A DNA stretch of 64,000 nt from Wuchereria bancrofti (GCA_005281725.1 SSBO01000011.1:556040-620039); one strand, 5' to 3'; shown: positions 52,201-61,529, counted from the first letter of the stretch. Numbers and translations are program-made. Notes: a model not told the origin generated them from the letters alone.

Positions 52201-55200
52201 AATGAAAAGCTCTGTGTGAATCGAAAAATATTTGATAATTGGTATTTTGCACAATTTATCTGATCCGAAAGCAACAAATTTTGACGTCTTATTACAATTT
52301 CATTCATTTCAAGAATAAACAATTCTTCTAAACTGCAGAAAAAACCGACGACAAAGAAATAAAAAAAAAAGAAAGAGAAGAAGAAGAAGAAGAAGAAGGG
52401 AAAAGAAAAAAAACGAAGAGAAAGAGAAGGAAAAAAAAATTATGATTTCCTATAGCATTATACCGTGGTATTATATTTATGTATAAATTTTTTTTTAAAT
52501 AAAGTTTAATAAATATCAAATATTCATTAATAATTTTCAATTTTATTTTATTTTAGTCTTTTATTGAAGAGGAAATATTATTATGATTATTATTAAATGN
52601 TATGATTTCCTATAGCATTATACCGTGGTATTATATTTATGTATAAATTTTTTTTTAAATAAAGTTTAATAAATATCAAATATTCATTAATAATTTTCAA
52701 TTTTATTTTATTTTAGTCTTTTATTGAAGAGGAAATATTATTATGATTATTATTAAATGGATTAAAATTTTTGATTGTATTATTTAATACTAATTTTAAT
52801 TATTGTTATTTAATAATTGTAATATTTTAAAATGATTTTTCATTAATATTAAGCTATTCAGTGAGTAAATTTATAAATGATTTTTAATTATTTTAATAAC
52901 CAATTTGACTTACTTTTTTTTTCTAGCTTGTACATTTTAATGAAAACTTGGGAATATTTTCTTGAATATAATTATTTCTTCAGATAAAAATAATAACATT
53001 CAGAATTTTTAAAAAGCTTATTTTAAACTTAGAATTTGATACAATCGCTTCTGATACAATGATTTGGAGATTAAAAATTTTCAGTTAGATAATTTAAAAA
53101 TAAAAAGAAAAAATGACGAAAGATTTACAACGCAATATTTGCAGTATTATCAAGAAAAAAAATCCGTAATATTTTGAAATCTCGGAACATAAATTTTATT
53201 ATATTAATAAAAATAAAATACCAGAAGTTATCCTTTTGCTTATGATTCGTTGCTAGCATATCGTTATTAACGTTATTATTATTAATACTTTCACTATTAT
53301 TATTATTACTATTATTATTATTTTGCTATTATTATTATTAATTATCATTAATATGTTATCATTAGAAAATTTTGATATATATAACCATAACAATTACCTT
53401 AAATACTCATAATTATAATCATCGTTAACATTACATTATCATTAGCATCATCATCATCATTATCAATAATATCAAAAATTTTTTCCTTTCCTTTTTTTTT
53501 TCTTCCCTCTCTACATTTTTCACTTGTTGAATTGGTTAAAAAAGTTTAAAATTTTCATCAATTTTATATTGAAAATTTTATTAATATATGATAACCATTT
53601 TGGTTAGTTTACATTTTTTTTTTTTTGCTTTCATCTAATTTGCTTAACATTTGTTTTCTTTTTTCTTTCTTGCTTTTCTATCTAATTTATCTAATTTATA
53701 TTTCGCATTTTTTCCTTTCTTACTTTTACTAATTTATTTAATTTTTCGTAATTGTTTTTTTCCTTTTTTTTTCTTTTTGTTTTTATTTCCTCATTTATTT
53801 TCTTAAATTCATCACAATTCTCACCATATGTTTAATTTGTTCACTTTTTCTTTTCTTTTCTTTACTTTTTTTTTTCCTACCACATATTTTTGCATAATTG
53901 TTTGCAATATTTATTATAAATTTTAGCAAAAGTTTTTAATTTATTTTTTTTTTTTTGTTTTATTTTCATTCATTTATTTATTCTTTTTTTTATTTTATTT
54001 TCATTTACTTATTTATTTTTTTGTTTTATATTTGAAATTGAAGTTAATTATCCGTTCTATTTTTAGTCATAATAAAAACATTGGATTATTTTCAGTGATA
54101 GCACAGCTAAAATGCGCTGTCGATTACGGAAACAACTTTTTATTAAACGGAATAAAATTTGCGAAATTTCATTAGCATTTGGCTTAGCTGGACTTATTTT
54201 TATTATTATCGATTCCGAAATTACCGCTGCAACCGGTGATAGTGATTTCAATAAGGTTAAAATTGGATGAAATTTTCATATCATTTAAAATTAATTGATG
54301 ATATTGTTGTTGTCATTATTTATTGATGATATTGTTGTTGTCATAGAATATTTATTTATTTGAAATTATATCAACGTATTTGAAAATTCAAAAAAAAAAA
54401 CATGCATTATGCAAAAAAATAAATAAACAATATGTTTTATCAATTATTTTAAAAATATACCATTTTCATCTAGAATTAATTCAATTTCTATGTTTAGTTT
54501 TTATATTTGGTAATTTGATTATGAAAATTTGAAACTTTTTTTTTTTTTTTTGATTTCAGACACATCCAATTTCATTATTACTTCGAACATTATGTGTATT
54601 ATGTACAATTGCATTGATGGCTAGTTTAGTTCATTATCATTCTATTGAAGTATGTGTTTGTTTATTTTAAAAATTTTTGATAAATTTGAAAAGCTACTAC
54701 ATCTTATCAAAAAATAAAGAAATTATATCTGAAAACAAAAATGTTATAAAAAATAAAGGATATATCATATCAAAAAAAAATAAAGAAACTAATGCATAAA
54801 TTTTCAATCTTAACTGATAAATTTAACCATAGTAATAAGTATTAAAATGATTTTAAATAATAATAAAATCGATATGATAAGGATAAAATTATATTCAGCT
54901 GTAATTTTCTGGCGTAATCATAAAAATAAATTACAATAATTTGTCATCAATATTTGAAATTTTTTTTTTTACAATAATTAATTATAATTCCAGTTAAATT
55001 ATTGCAATAAGTAAATAAGAAAATTTAACTTTTATTACAAAAATTTTAGGTAAAAATGGCATTAATAGATAGTGGCGCAGATGACTGGCGAGTTGCACTT
55101 ACAACTGAACGAGCTATTAAATTAGCTATTGAATTAATTGTTTGTGCTATTTGTCCATTTCCAGGTTTTGTTTTAATTATTTCATTAATTTTTTTAATAG

Positions 55201-57968
55201 CGTATGAAATTTTAAATTTATATCCACCTTACTATGATTACGGAACGCGGAAAATTAATGTGTAACGGAATAAATTTTAAAAAAGTTTTTAGAATTTTAT
55301 TTGTTTAATACTTGCTAACTTAATTTCAATTGATCTGATTGATTATTGATATTGTATTATTGAATTGATAATTTAAGCTTATCAGTTTAAGTTTATTTTA
55401 CGTATAAATCTCACTATATAACTATATTTTTTGTTTAAGATTTTATAATTAAAATGAAATTTATAATTAAATGCTATTATTTTTTTTTTGTTGCTTATTT
55501 ATTAATTTATTTAATTTGCTTATTGCATACCTCTTAAGTAATATTTAAATTTTTTAATTTAATTTTTTGATTAAGTTGTTAAATTTATCTCATTTTAAAG
55601 GTACCGGAATAATGCAATGGTCTTACATTCATCCGGATAGCCGGAAAGCTACAATGGTTGATGTACCTGTTGATGTTATACTATCAGTACCAATGTTTCT
55701 CCGTGCATATCTTCTTTGTAGATTTATGGTGTTGCATAGTAAACAATTTCAGGTTAATTTCCGGTTATTTCATTATTTTTGGTTTTTTTTTCTCTTTTTT
55801 TTTCGTCCATCTTTCATCTTCTTCAATAATAGCTTATTGCAATAAAATAATGAACAAAGAAAAATAATTAAATCTTTATCATCATTACTCTTTGACCTCT
55901 AATTAATCATTATCATTAATCGTCAAAAATTATTGCGTCATTTTAACATGCAATGCATAGATATGATCCATTTAAATTTGTTGAAAATTTAGCATTTGTT
56001 CTAAAAGAAAAAAAAATTTTTTGCTTTAAAATTTTTTGCATTTTGAATAATTTCTTTTATTTAATAATTGAAATTTTTCTTAAAAGACTTATCATATTTT
56101 TGAGAAGTAAATTCAATATTTAATTGAAACTTTTCTTAAAAGATTTATCATATTTTTGAGAAACAAATTCAATATTTAATTGAAATTTTTCTTAAAAGAT
56201 TTGTCATATTTTTGAGAAATAAATTCAATATTCAATTGAAATTTTTCTTAAAAGGTTTATCATAGTTTTGAGAAATAAATTCAATATTTAATTGAAATTT
56301 TTCTTAGAAGATTTATCATATTTTTGAGAAATAAATTCAAAATTTAAAAAATACTTTTGCAGGATGCAGCAACACGTTCAATTGCTGCTCTAAATCGAAT
56401 ATCTATGGATTTTCGATTTGTAATCAAAACAATGATGGCTGATCATCCCCTTAGGGTACTAATTGTATTTACTGTTTCATTTTGGATTTGTATGTCATGG
56501 ATGTTTACACAATGCGAACGGTATGTTTGTTTTTTTTTTTATTTCATGATAATTTGAAAAAAAAAAAAAAATTCGTTTTGCTTTAAAAAATTTAAATTTC
56601 CTTTGAATTTTTTTAATTTAATATTTAAAGTTTTCTTAACAGATATTTATTAAGAAGACGGATATTTTTTTCGAAATTAATAAAATGACTTGAAAAAATT
56701 TTAATTACAAGAAAAATTGATATAAAATCTCTTTTTTTTTTCGTTGTATTTTCATAAACAATCAATTTTACAGATATGATGGACAATTATCAGCGAAACA
56801 TTACTATCTTAATTCATTATGGTTTATTATAGTAAGAAAAAGTTTATCTTCTTAACTTTTTTTTTTCTTAATTAATTTGATAAAAATTTTATGGAAATAA
56901 GAAGAGTGAAAGTAAGACAATGCAAAAATCATAAATTTTACGCGATGAATAATTTAACATAAAATAATTTTGAGAAGGGAAAAAGAAACAAATCCTAAAA
57001 TAATTTTAGTTAGTTTCATTCTGATGTGAAATAAATTGCAACCTAAATCATAATGGAATAGAACTGAAAAAGAACAATGTTATATTATTTAATTATTTTT
57101 TGTCTTGAAATTTTTTGTTTTTATTTTTTATTAAAATACATAAACTAAAATATATAATTTCAAATAATTTCAGGTTACATTTATGTCAGTTGGTAAGTTG
57201 TAAATATATGTGTTAAATTTTGTAAATTGCATTGATGTAATTTTTATCATAATTTTTTTTTTTTTTTTGCAACAGTGTGTTAATTTTTGTGTGTGATTAA
57301 TCGATCATTAATAATTTTTGTATTTAAAACAATATTTCTCGTTTATCTATAAGAAAAATTAAAATTTCCTAAAATTAATAAATGAAAATTTTGTGAAATC
57401 TTTTTGTGGAAATTTTTTAATTAACTAAATTTAAGATTAATTTGAAAACGATTATTAATGCTTTATAGTGTATTATGAAATTCAGCATGTCTACTAATTT
57501 CTTTTTATTTATTCGTTTCTTTTTTCTTTCATTTTTTTTTCCTTGTTTTTTCTTTTTAATTTTGACATTTATTGAAATTTTCTAGGTTATGGTGACATTG
57601 TGCCAAATACATATTGTGGTCGAACATTAGCAGTAACAACCGGCATTGTAGTATGTTTTAATATTATGTGACAAAATTTATATTTGCACAATAAGCGTAT
57701 TCTCTTATTTCTTCGCATCATATACTTTAGAATTTTTATTAATAATTCTCTCAGACAGATTATTTGCTCTCCTGACTTTTCGGCTTAAATGACAGATAAA
57801 TTGCTGTTTACTTTGGAGTAATTCTAACTGCAAGTATAATGACTGCAAGTTTATATATAAAATGTTGGAGTATATTAAGTTTTTTTAATAGAGGGTATTG
57901 GAGTAACGAAGGTAAATAAATAATTAAACATTTAAATTTTTAAGCTTATCTTTTATTATTATCATTGC

Positions 57969-58019
<51 letters not shown>

Positions 58020-59746
58020 GATAAAGCAACATTTTATTAAAGTTTTTTATCTAGGGTGCTGGAGTATCATCAGCTCTAATCGCTGTTATATCACGAAAAT
58101 TGGAGTTAAGTCGAGCTGAAAAACATGTTAATAATTTTATGGCTGATTCGAAACTTACCAATCAACGAAAGAATGCAGCTGCTTTAGTACTTCAACAAAC
58201 ATGGCCAGTTTATAAGGACTTTTTTTTTTAACAATTTTTCTTTTTCTAATTAAAATTTATATGCATGAAATCATTTCAAAATATTTTTTCAAAAAAAAAA
58301 AAAAAAAAAAAAAACAGGAATAGTTAGGAGAAAAAAGAGGAAGAGAGAAAAAAGAAGGATGAGAAAGATGAGAAAATTAGAAAATAAAATTAAAGCTTTT
58401 ATTATGAAAAAAAAAAAAAAAAAAAAAAAAATTATTTAGAAATATGAAAATTGGAAAGATTTTTTTTCTTTTTTTAAGAATTCATTTTGAAATTTCAAAT
58501 GGAAAAATTTTCAAATTGTATACCATATATTATTAGAATTTTTACCATCATTATTATCTATTTTATATCATTGTAATTGGATGATATTTTTAGGTTTATT
58601 CATAAATACAAAAATTCATGCAATAAAGGTGATGAATTACGATTGAGGCATCATCAGAGGCGATTCTTGCAAGCTATTTATGAATTTAGACGAATTAAAT
58701 GGGATCAACGAAAATTACAAGAACGTGGAAATTTGCTATTAGATTTTGGGAAGGTTAGCAATATTAATTGATATTTAGTGAAATTAATGACAAATATTGT
58801 TTACATAATGTTTACGCATATTCAGATGCAATAGAAATGGAGTAATGTGTATACTTAATAAATAAATGAGTAATTAATAAATAAATAACTTTTTTAAATT
58901 GTTGTAATATTTATAAATGCAAGAGAAAAAGGAGGGAAAAATTTATAAAATGAACTTAAAAATCAAATATAAATTAACATGATGCTGTTACAAGAAAAGG
59001 AAGAAAAAAAAACCAAAAGGATTATTTTAATAATAACAATTTAATATAATTTTTAGAAATTTAAGAAAATGAAAAATTGATGGATAAAAAATATTTTCAA
59101 ATACTAGCATATATATATATATATGTATTTTGTTAGCTAAATAAATATTTTTATAGCTTTTATTTAATATAACATTTTCAACTATCTATTTGCTTTCAAT
59201 AATTTATTATTTCATTTCATCTTTTTTTTTTCTTCTTCTTTTCAGTTACATAATGATATGCATGAAACATTGTGGGAGATGCATCGTACCCAAAATCAAT
59301 TTATCACACAAATGAATTTATTAACAGAAAAAATTGTCGAACTTCAATTTGCCTTAAAACAGCAACAACATCAACAACAACAATATCAACAACAACAATG
59401 TCAATATCAACAATATCAACAGCAACAATATCAACAACAACAACACCAATATGAACAACAACAACAACAATATCAACAACAACAACAACAGCAGCAATCC
59501 TCTTCATATCAACAGCTAGATGAGCATCATCAAATATCGAGTATTGATGATGTTGAATTTAAACAGCCAGCATTAATAATGGCATCATCATCGATGTTAC
59601 CTTCTTCAGAAGGTAATATCAATTGTTTAGAATCTTCACTACCAGTAGAAAGTATAATTGCATCTACGGATGTTATTGATGTTGATATACCTTCAAGTAG
59701 TGATGCACAATGGATTCATTCAGATAATGAATATGTTAGGTTATAA
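28038..59746 (+). CDS. KCNN: Small-conductance calcium-activated potassium channel (SK/KCNN, nematode kcnl type)
   Basis: Plasma-membrane K+ channel gated by calcium through bound calmodulin; four subunits form the pore. Exons: 28038-28290, 28731-28809, 39648-39749 (possibly optional), 40810-40912, 42350-42476, 47082-47208, 54096-54255, 54560-54649, 55050-55164, 55601-55752, 56363-56520, 56774-56831, 57174-57192, 57586-57650, 58055-about 58215, 58594-58753 and 59246-59746. Phases fit at every join, for about 809 residues. S1 is near residues 284-305, S2 321-340, S3 364-382, S4 402-425 and S5 462-480. The filter TFMSVGYGDIVPNTYCG is near 510-526, S6 near 525-550 and the calmodulin-binding region near 553-630. 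A Gln tail follows. SK hallmarks seen: ADDWR, DVILSVPMFLR, RSIAALNRI, RKLELSRAEKHVNNFM and HHQRRFLQAIYEFR. One donor, after WPVYK, is not GT. The start may instead be ATG 28104 (MEQNKKHH). Which kcnl paralogue this is cannot be told. Confidence 0.95.
28731..28809 (+). CDS. KCNN: SK channel exon 2 (N-terminal, Ser-rich)
   Basis: Bounded by AAAATTTTAG and GTAAGT, phase 1 in and phase 2 out. Encodes DPDIKSRPLSSSLSRLTASP followed by CSFRR, a basic Ser-rich segment with possible phosphorylation sites. Phase compatibility with exon 1, exon 3 and exon 4 supports it. Confidence 0.8.
29397..29711. repeat. 157-bp direct duplication around an N (29554)
   Basis: 29397-29553 and 29555-29711 read the same, separated by a single N. 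This is probably one sequence assembled twice at a contig join. Confidence 0.85.
30413..30805. repeat. 196-bp direct duplication around an N (30609)
   Basis: 30413-30608 and 30610-30805 match, with about three differences confined to the first 35 bases. The differences fit low-quality contig ends or two haplotypes. Confidence 0.85.
30867..30948. repeat. 29-bp tandem repeat, about three copies
   Basis: The unit TTAATTTTCCTCTAACAATT plus AAATCATTG starts at 30867, 30896 and 30925. Confidence 0.8.
33020..33342. repeat. 158-bp direct duplication around seven N (33178-33184)
   Basis: 33020-33177 and 33185-33342 match. The pattern is the same as at the other gaps and is a probable assembly artefact. 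Confidence 0.85.
34376..36074. repeat. 849-bp direct duplication around an N (35225)
   Basis: 34376-35224 and 35226-36074 are nearly identical over 849 bases. I noticed one T/C difference near 35134 versus 35984. It includes microsatellite and poly-A tracts of equal length in both copies. It is probably an unmerged overlap and inflates the intron by about 850 bp. Confidence 0.85.
39648..39749 (+). CDS. KCNN: Candidate cassette exon (102 nt) or alternative first exon of the SK gene
   Basis: A stop-free, GC-richer island in a 12-kb intron. It is preceded by a GA-rich tract and TTGTAG and followed by the donor GTAGGC. As an internal exon it enters and leaves in phase 2 and is exactly 34 codons, so it can be included or skipped without a frameshift. 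It encodes VQQGISTMPVHGPDGRTLQK and then GATVTNSSPRNST. It also holds an in-frame ATG at 39670, so it could instead begin a shorter isoform from a second promoter. The coding character is clear from composition and phase. Actual use is unproven. Confidence 0.65.
39750..40809 (+). other. SK channel intron 3
   Basis: AT-rich intron with poly-T/A tracts and nothing else recognised. Confidence 0.6.
40810..47208 (+). CDS. KCNN: SK channel exons 4-6 (N-terminal cytoplasmic domain)
   Basis: Three exons: 40810-40912 (NEINQLDKRFGRSCDFLVKP then HTDEMRLFNNPIAQ), 42350-42476 (VSSDILRISGYTNQFKSLLT then SRSVLRRESGPGVLPQEM) and 47082-47208 (EYRNGGIRDEATVEKQDSKR then RTSTTVRVIRRRRSGYGIAI). All have canonical borders and compatible phases (2/0, 0/1, 1/2). 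The last is strongly basic just before S1, as in SK channels. No catalytic or binding motif is seen. Confidence 0.85.
40913..42349 (+). other. SK channel intron 4
   Basis: AT-rich intron. Its last 300 bases hold the 48-bp minisatellite described separately. No gene inside. Confidence 0.6.
42060..42275. repeat. Minisatellite of about 48 bp (TTACAGTATAAA type)
   Basis: The unit is roughly AAGGATTTACAGTATAAACA followed by ATGACAAACGACTTACAGTATAAATAG, with GGATTTACAG near 42083, 42131, 42179 and 42254. It lies just before SK exon 5. Because 48 is a multiple of three, the minus strand stays open (42034-42327) and encodes a repeated VYTVNPSIYTVSRLS pattern. Confidence 0.75.
45318..45375. repeat. 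29-bp tandem duplication
   Basis: 45318-45346 and 45347-45375 are identical (AAGATATGCTTAAATAATAG, then CAATTTATT). Confidence 0.85.
46448..46650. repeat. Direct repeat pair flanking an inverted repeat
   Basis: ATGATTTATTGCTCTAAGAA and the following CATTAATTA (near 46450) recur almost unchanged near 46620. Between them TGATAAGT (46530-46537) and ACTTATCA (46576-46583) form an inverted pair. It could be a small degenerate element. Confidence 0.5.
51264..51312. repeat. GA microsatellite
   Basis: A run of GAGA and GGGA units of about 49 bases. Confidence 0.85.
51828..52122. repeat. Interspersed ACGT(G/A)AAACGT repeat cluster
   Basis: About ten copies of AACGTGAAC, ACGTGAAACGT or TAAAACGTCAA, spaced about 20-60 bases and separated by T-rich, often TTCTTTTT-like, linkers. 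The CG content stands out in this AT-rich intron. Confidence 0.65.
52441..52759. repeat. 159-bp direct duplication around an N (52600)
   Basis: 52441-52599 and 52601-52759 are identical around a single N. Probable unmerged contig overlap. Confidence 0.85.
54096..55752 (+). CDS. KCNN: SK channel exons 7-10 (S1-S4 membrane segments)
   Basis: Exon 54096-54255 carries the RKQLFIKRNK charged stretch and S1 (ISLAFGLAGLIFIIIDSEI). Exon 54560-54649 carries S2 (LCVLCTIALMASLVHYHSIE). Exon 55050-55164 carries ADDWR and S3 (AIELIVCAICPFPG). Exon 55601-55752 carries the loop TGIMQWSYIHPDSRKATM and S4 (VDVILSVPMFLRAYLLCRFM). The S4 holds few positive charges, as expected for voltage-insensitive SK channels. 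The junction at 54095/54096 has a second possible acceptor at 54066, discussed as a finding. Confidence 0.93.
56066..56345. repeat. 56-bp tandem repeat, five copies
   Basis: Units start at 56066, 56122, 56178, 56234 and 56290 with AATTGAAA-TTTTCTTAAAAG and contain TTTTGAGAAATAAATTCAAT. The copies differ at a few positions. The array ends about 17 bases before SK exon 11. Confidence 0.9.
56363..57650 (+). CDS. KCNN: SK channel exons 11-14 (S5, pore and selectivity filter)
   Basis: Exon 56363-56520 encodes DAATRSIAALNRISMDFRF and S5 (VLIVFTVSFWICMSWMF). Exon 56774-56831 encodes YDGQLSAKHYYLNSLWFII, the turret and pore helix. The 19-nt exon 57174-57192 encodes VTFMSV plus one base. Exon 57586-57650 completes GYGDIVPNTYCGRTLAVTTG. 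The filter SVGYGD has its first Gly codon split across an intron. The residues match the SK pore consensus closely. Confidence 0.95.
57174..57192 (+). CDS. KCNN: 19-nt microexon inside the K+ selectivity filter
   Basis: Bounded by TTTCAG and GTAAGT, phase 0 in and phase 1 out. It supplies VTFMSV and the first base of the filter Gly codon. Without it the pore signature cannot be read, so it must be constitutive in working channels. Most gene finders would miss an exon this short. Confidence 0.92.
57968..58021. repeat. ATT microsatellite in the S6 intron
   Basis: About fifteen ATT units, 35 bases upstream of the SK exon 15 acceptor. Confidence 0.85.
58055..58753 (+). CDS. KCNN: SK channel exons 15-16 (S6 end and calmodulin-binding domain)
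   Basis: Exon 15 starts at 58055 and encodes GAGVSSALIAVISRKLELSR, AEKHVNNFM and LVLQQTWPVYK. Exon 16 (58594-58753) encodes FIHKYKNSCNKGDELRLRHH, QRRFLQAIYEFRRIKWDQRK and LQERGNLLLDFGK. Together they match the SK calmodulin-binding domain, which holds calmodulin permanently and opens the gate when calcium binds. Continuity requires exon 15 to end near 58215 (phase 2), where the intron would begin with GG rather than GT. The other available donor (GTTTAT at 58208) gives an early stop after splicing. Confidence 0.85.
58286..58431. repeat. Two long poly-A tracts in the calmodulin-domain intron
   Basis: Runs of about 22-24 A near 58291-58315 and 58407-58431 flank a purine-rich AGAAAAAAGAGG stretch. 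They are prone to sequencing error. Confidence 0.8.
59246..59746 (+). CDS. KCNN: SK channel last exon (coiled coil and polyglutamine tail)
   Basis: Begins after TTTTCAG and encodes LHNDMHETLWEMHRTQNQFI, TQMNLLTEKIVELQFAL, a heptad-like helix that matches the C-terminal coiled coil of SK channels. A Gln-rich stretch of about 46 codons (59360-59497) follows, interrupted by Tyr, His and Cys. The protein ends in a Ser-rich acidic tail with TAA at 59744-59746. The Gln repeat is not a general feature of SK C-termini and may vary in length. Confidence 0.92.
   Translation, partial: LHNDMHETLWEMHRTQNQFITQMNLLTEKIVELQFALKQQQHQQQQYQQQQCQYQQYQQQQYQQQQHQYEQQQQQYQQQQQQQQSSSYQQLDEHHQISSIDDVEFKQPALIMASSSMLPSSEGNINCLESSLPVESIIASTDVIDVDIPSSSDAQWIHSDNEYVRL
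59360..59497 (+). repeat. Polyglutamine-coding CAA/CAG repeat
   Basis: Mainly CAA codons with CAG, TAT and CAT interruptions, in frame in the last SK exon. The minus-strand V/D-rich and plus-strand T-rich open frames here are shadows of this repeat. Confidence 0.9.
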
Positions 59747-60301
59747 TGCATAAATTTTAAATTTAAAAAAAAAAAAAAAAAAATGAGATTAATGATTGTA
59801 TTTGTGATATGAATAATTCTATATTGATTTAATTTGAAAGAAATTTTTGTAATGACATTTTACAGGAACTTCAAAATACTGGTTTTTGTATTTAAGTTGA
59901 TACATTATTTTCATCATTTATTTCATTTTTAAATTCTGCTCTAATCCATACAATTTGCCACATGTGAAAAATGCAAAAAAAAGAAAAAAATAAGTAAGTG
60001 ATTATAATTTTCTATCTTATCAAAGAATTATTCAAAAAAAAAAAAAAAAAAAGGAAAAAATGAAAGTAATCAGAGATTTTGTAGTTGAATATGATTAATT
60101 GTATAAAATGATTACAATAAATTATGGAAATGATTCAATTTAAAATTTTTTTTTTTGAAACCATTCTGTTAACAAAAAAAAAAAAGTGTATTACGGTAGT
60201 CAGAGAAATCGCTCGTTTAACTATGGAAAAAAAGAAAATCGCCATGATGAATGAAATCATTTTTTAAAAATATTTATTACATTATTACGTTTATAAATAA
60301 A
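59747..60301 (+). other. Probable SK channel 3' UTR
   Basis: AT-rich sequence after the stop, with candidate AATAAA signals at 60116-60121 and 60296-60301. The actual cleavage site cannot be fixed from sequence. Confidence 0.4.
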
Positions 60302-61529
60302 ATTATTGTTAATAATATTAGTTGATGTTTGTTTAAGAGTTAGTTACCGTTAAAAAATTATAAAATGTTTACTTACTCAAAAAAAAAAAAAGAATTTTTC
60401 TTGTTTTTTTTTAAAAAAAGATTTTTTTTATCTATTGTAAAAGACATCATATTTTTTTAAATTAAGAAGTAGCAAATATGTCGTTCAATGAAAAAACTAG
60501 CACCAAAAAATATTCAGTTGTTTATTTTAGTGATCAGAAAAAGAAGTATTTATCAGAAGAAAGCAATAAATAAATGTATCTCAGCGTTTTTTTTTTTTTT
60601 TCATTTTATGTTTTTTTAATATTTGAATTCAAAAAAAAAAAGAAAAAAAAAAATGAATTCTTTTACCAAAATTTTGTTATCTTTATTTTTATTTATAATT
60701 TGTTTTTTTCGTCCACATTAGCTGTGATTGTTTTCTTTTTAAAATTGGCCGCAATAAACGACCAATGATTGATGTTTTTGTGTTTTCTATTAATTTTAGT
60801 TTTGATTAAATTTTTCAAATTGAAGTTGCATTAATTATTTATATTATGAGTTATGTCATCATGCCAAATCAAGGAATATAATTTAAATGTATGTTAAATA
60901 TAATTATGATTAGAATTGTAATCGAATAAAATGTTATTACTTGTCCTTCTTTTTTATTTTTATTTGAAATAAAATTTTAATCTTTTTTCTATCTCATATA
61001 TGTATTTATTTATTTATTTACTCATCTATTTTTTTAATTACTTATCTTTATTTACTTAGAGTATACTCGTTTATTTGTTTTAATTTCTGTTGAATTTGTT
61101 TTCCTAGTATTAAATTTTTTTTTTTTTATTCAAATGATAAGCAGACAATAAATAACTATTTCATAATTCATTTTACTTTACTTTCTTAAATTGAAATCTC
61201 TGCAATATCATTAATTTTCTTTTGCAGTGAAGGCGTAAATTATTGTAATAAAGAAAGAAACATAATTCAAATGAAGTTAAGAATAACTTATAAACGAAAT
61301 TTTTAATTGGATAAAAATTTGAAATTTGAACAAAGTTAGGAAAGTTAAGCAAAAAAAAATTCGTTGTATTTTGAACAAAGTTAGGAAAGCGATGGATAAA
61401 AACTAAGGTATAAAAATTCGATTTAAATTCAAATTTTATTTCTAGTATTCTTTAAAAAAAATTGAAAAAAAAAAAGAAAAATTAATAAAAAAAAAACCAC
61501 ATAACAAAAACAAGAACGGGATCAGAAAT

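Larger units (their letters stand above)
47209..54095 (+). other. SK channel intron 6 (6.9 kb)
   Basis: No gene inside. Contents: triplet arrays (47490-47720, 53270-53470), a GA microsatellite (51264-51312), the ACGTGAA repeat cluster (51828-52122) and an N-centred duplication (52441-52759). Confidence 0.65.

Noticed and set aside
56066..56345. CRISPR-like regular array
   Set aside because: Whole 56-bp units repeat, with no distinct unique spacers, inside a eukaryotic intron.
59304..59507. Val/Asp-rich minus-strand frame
   Set aside because: It is the antisense shadow of the polyglutamine repeat.
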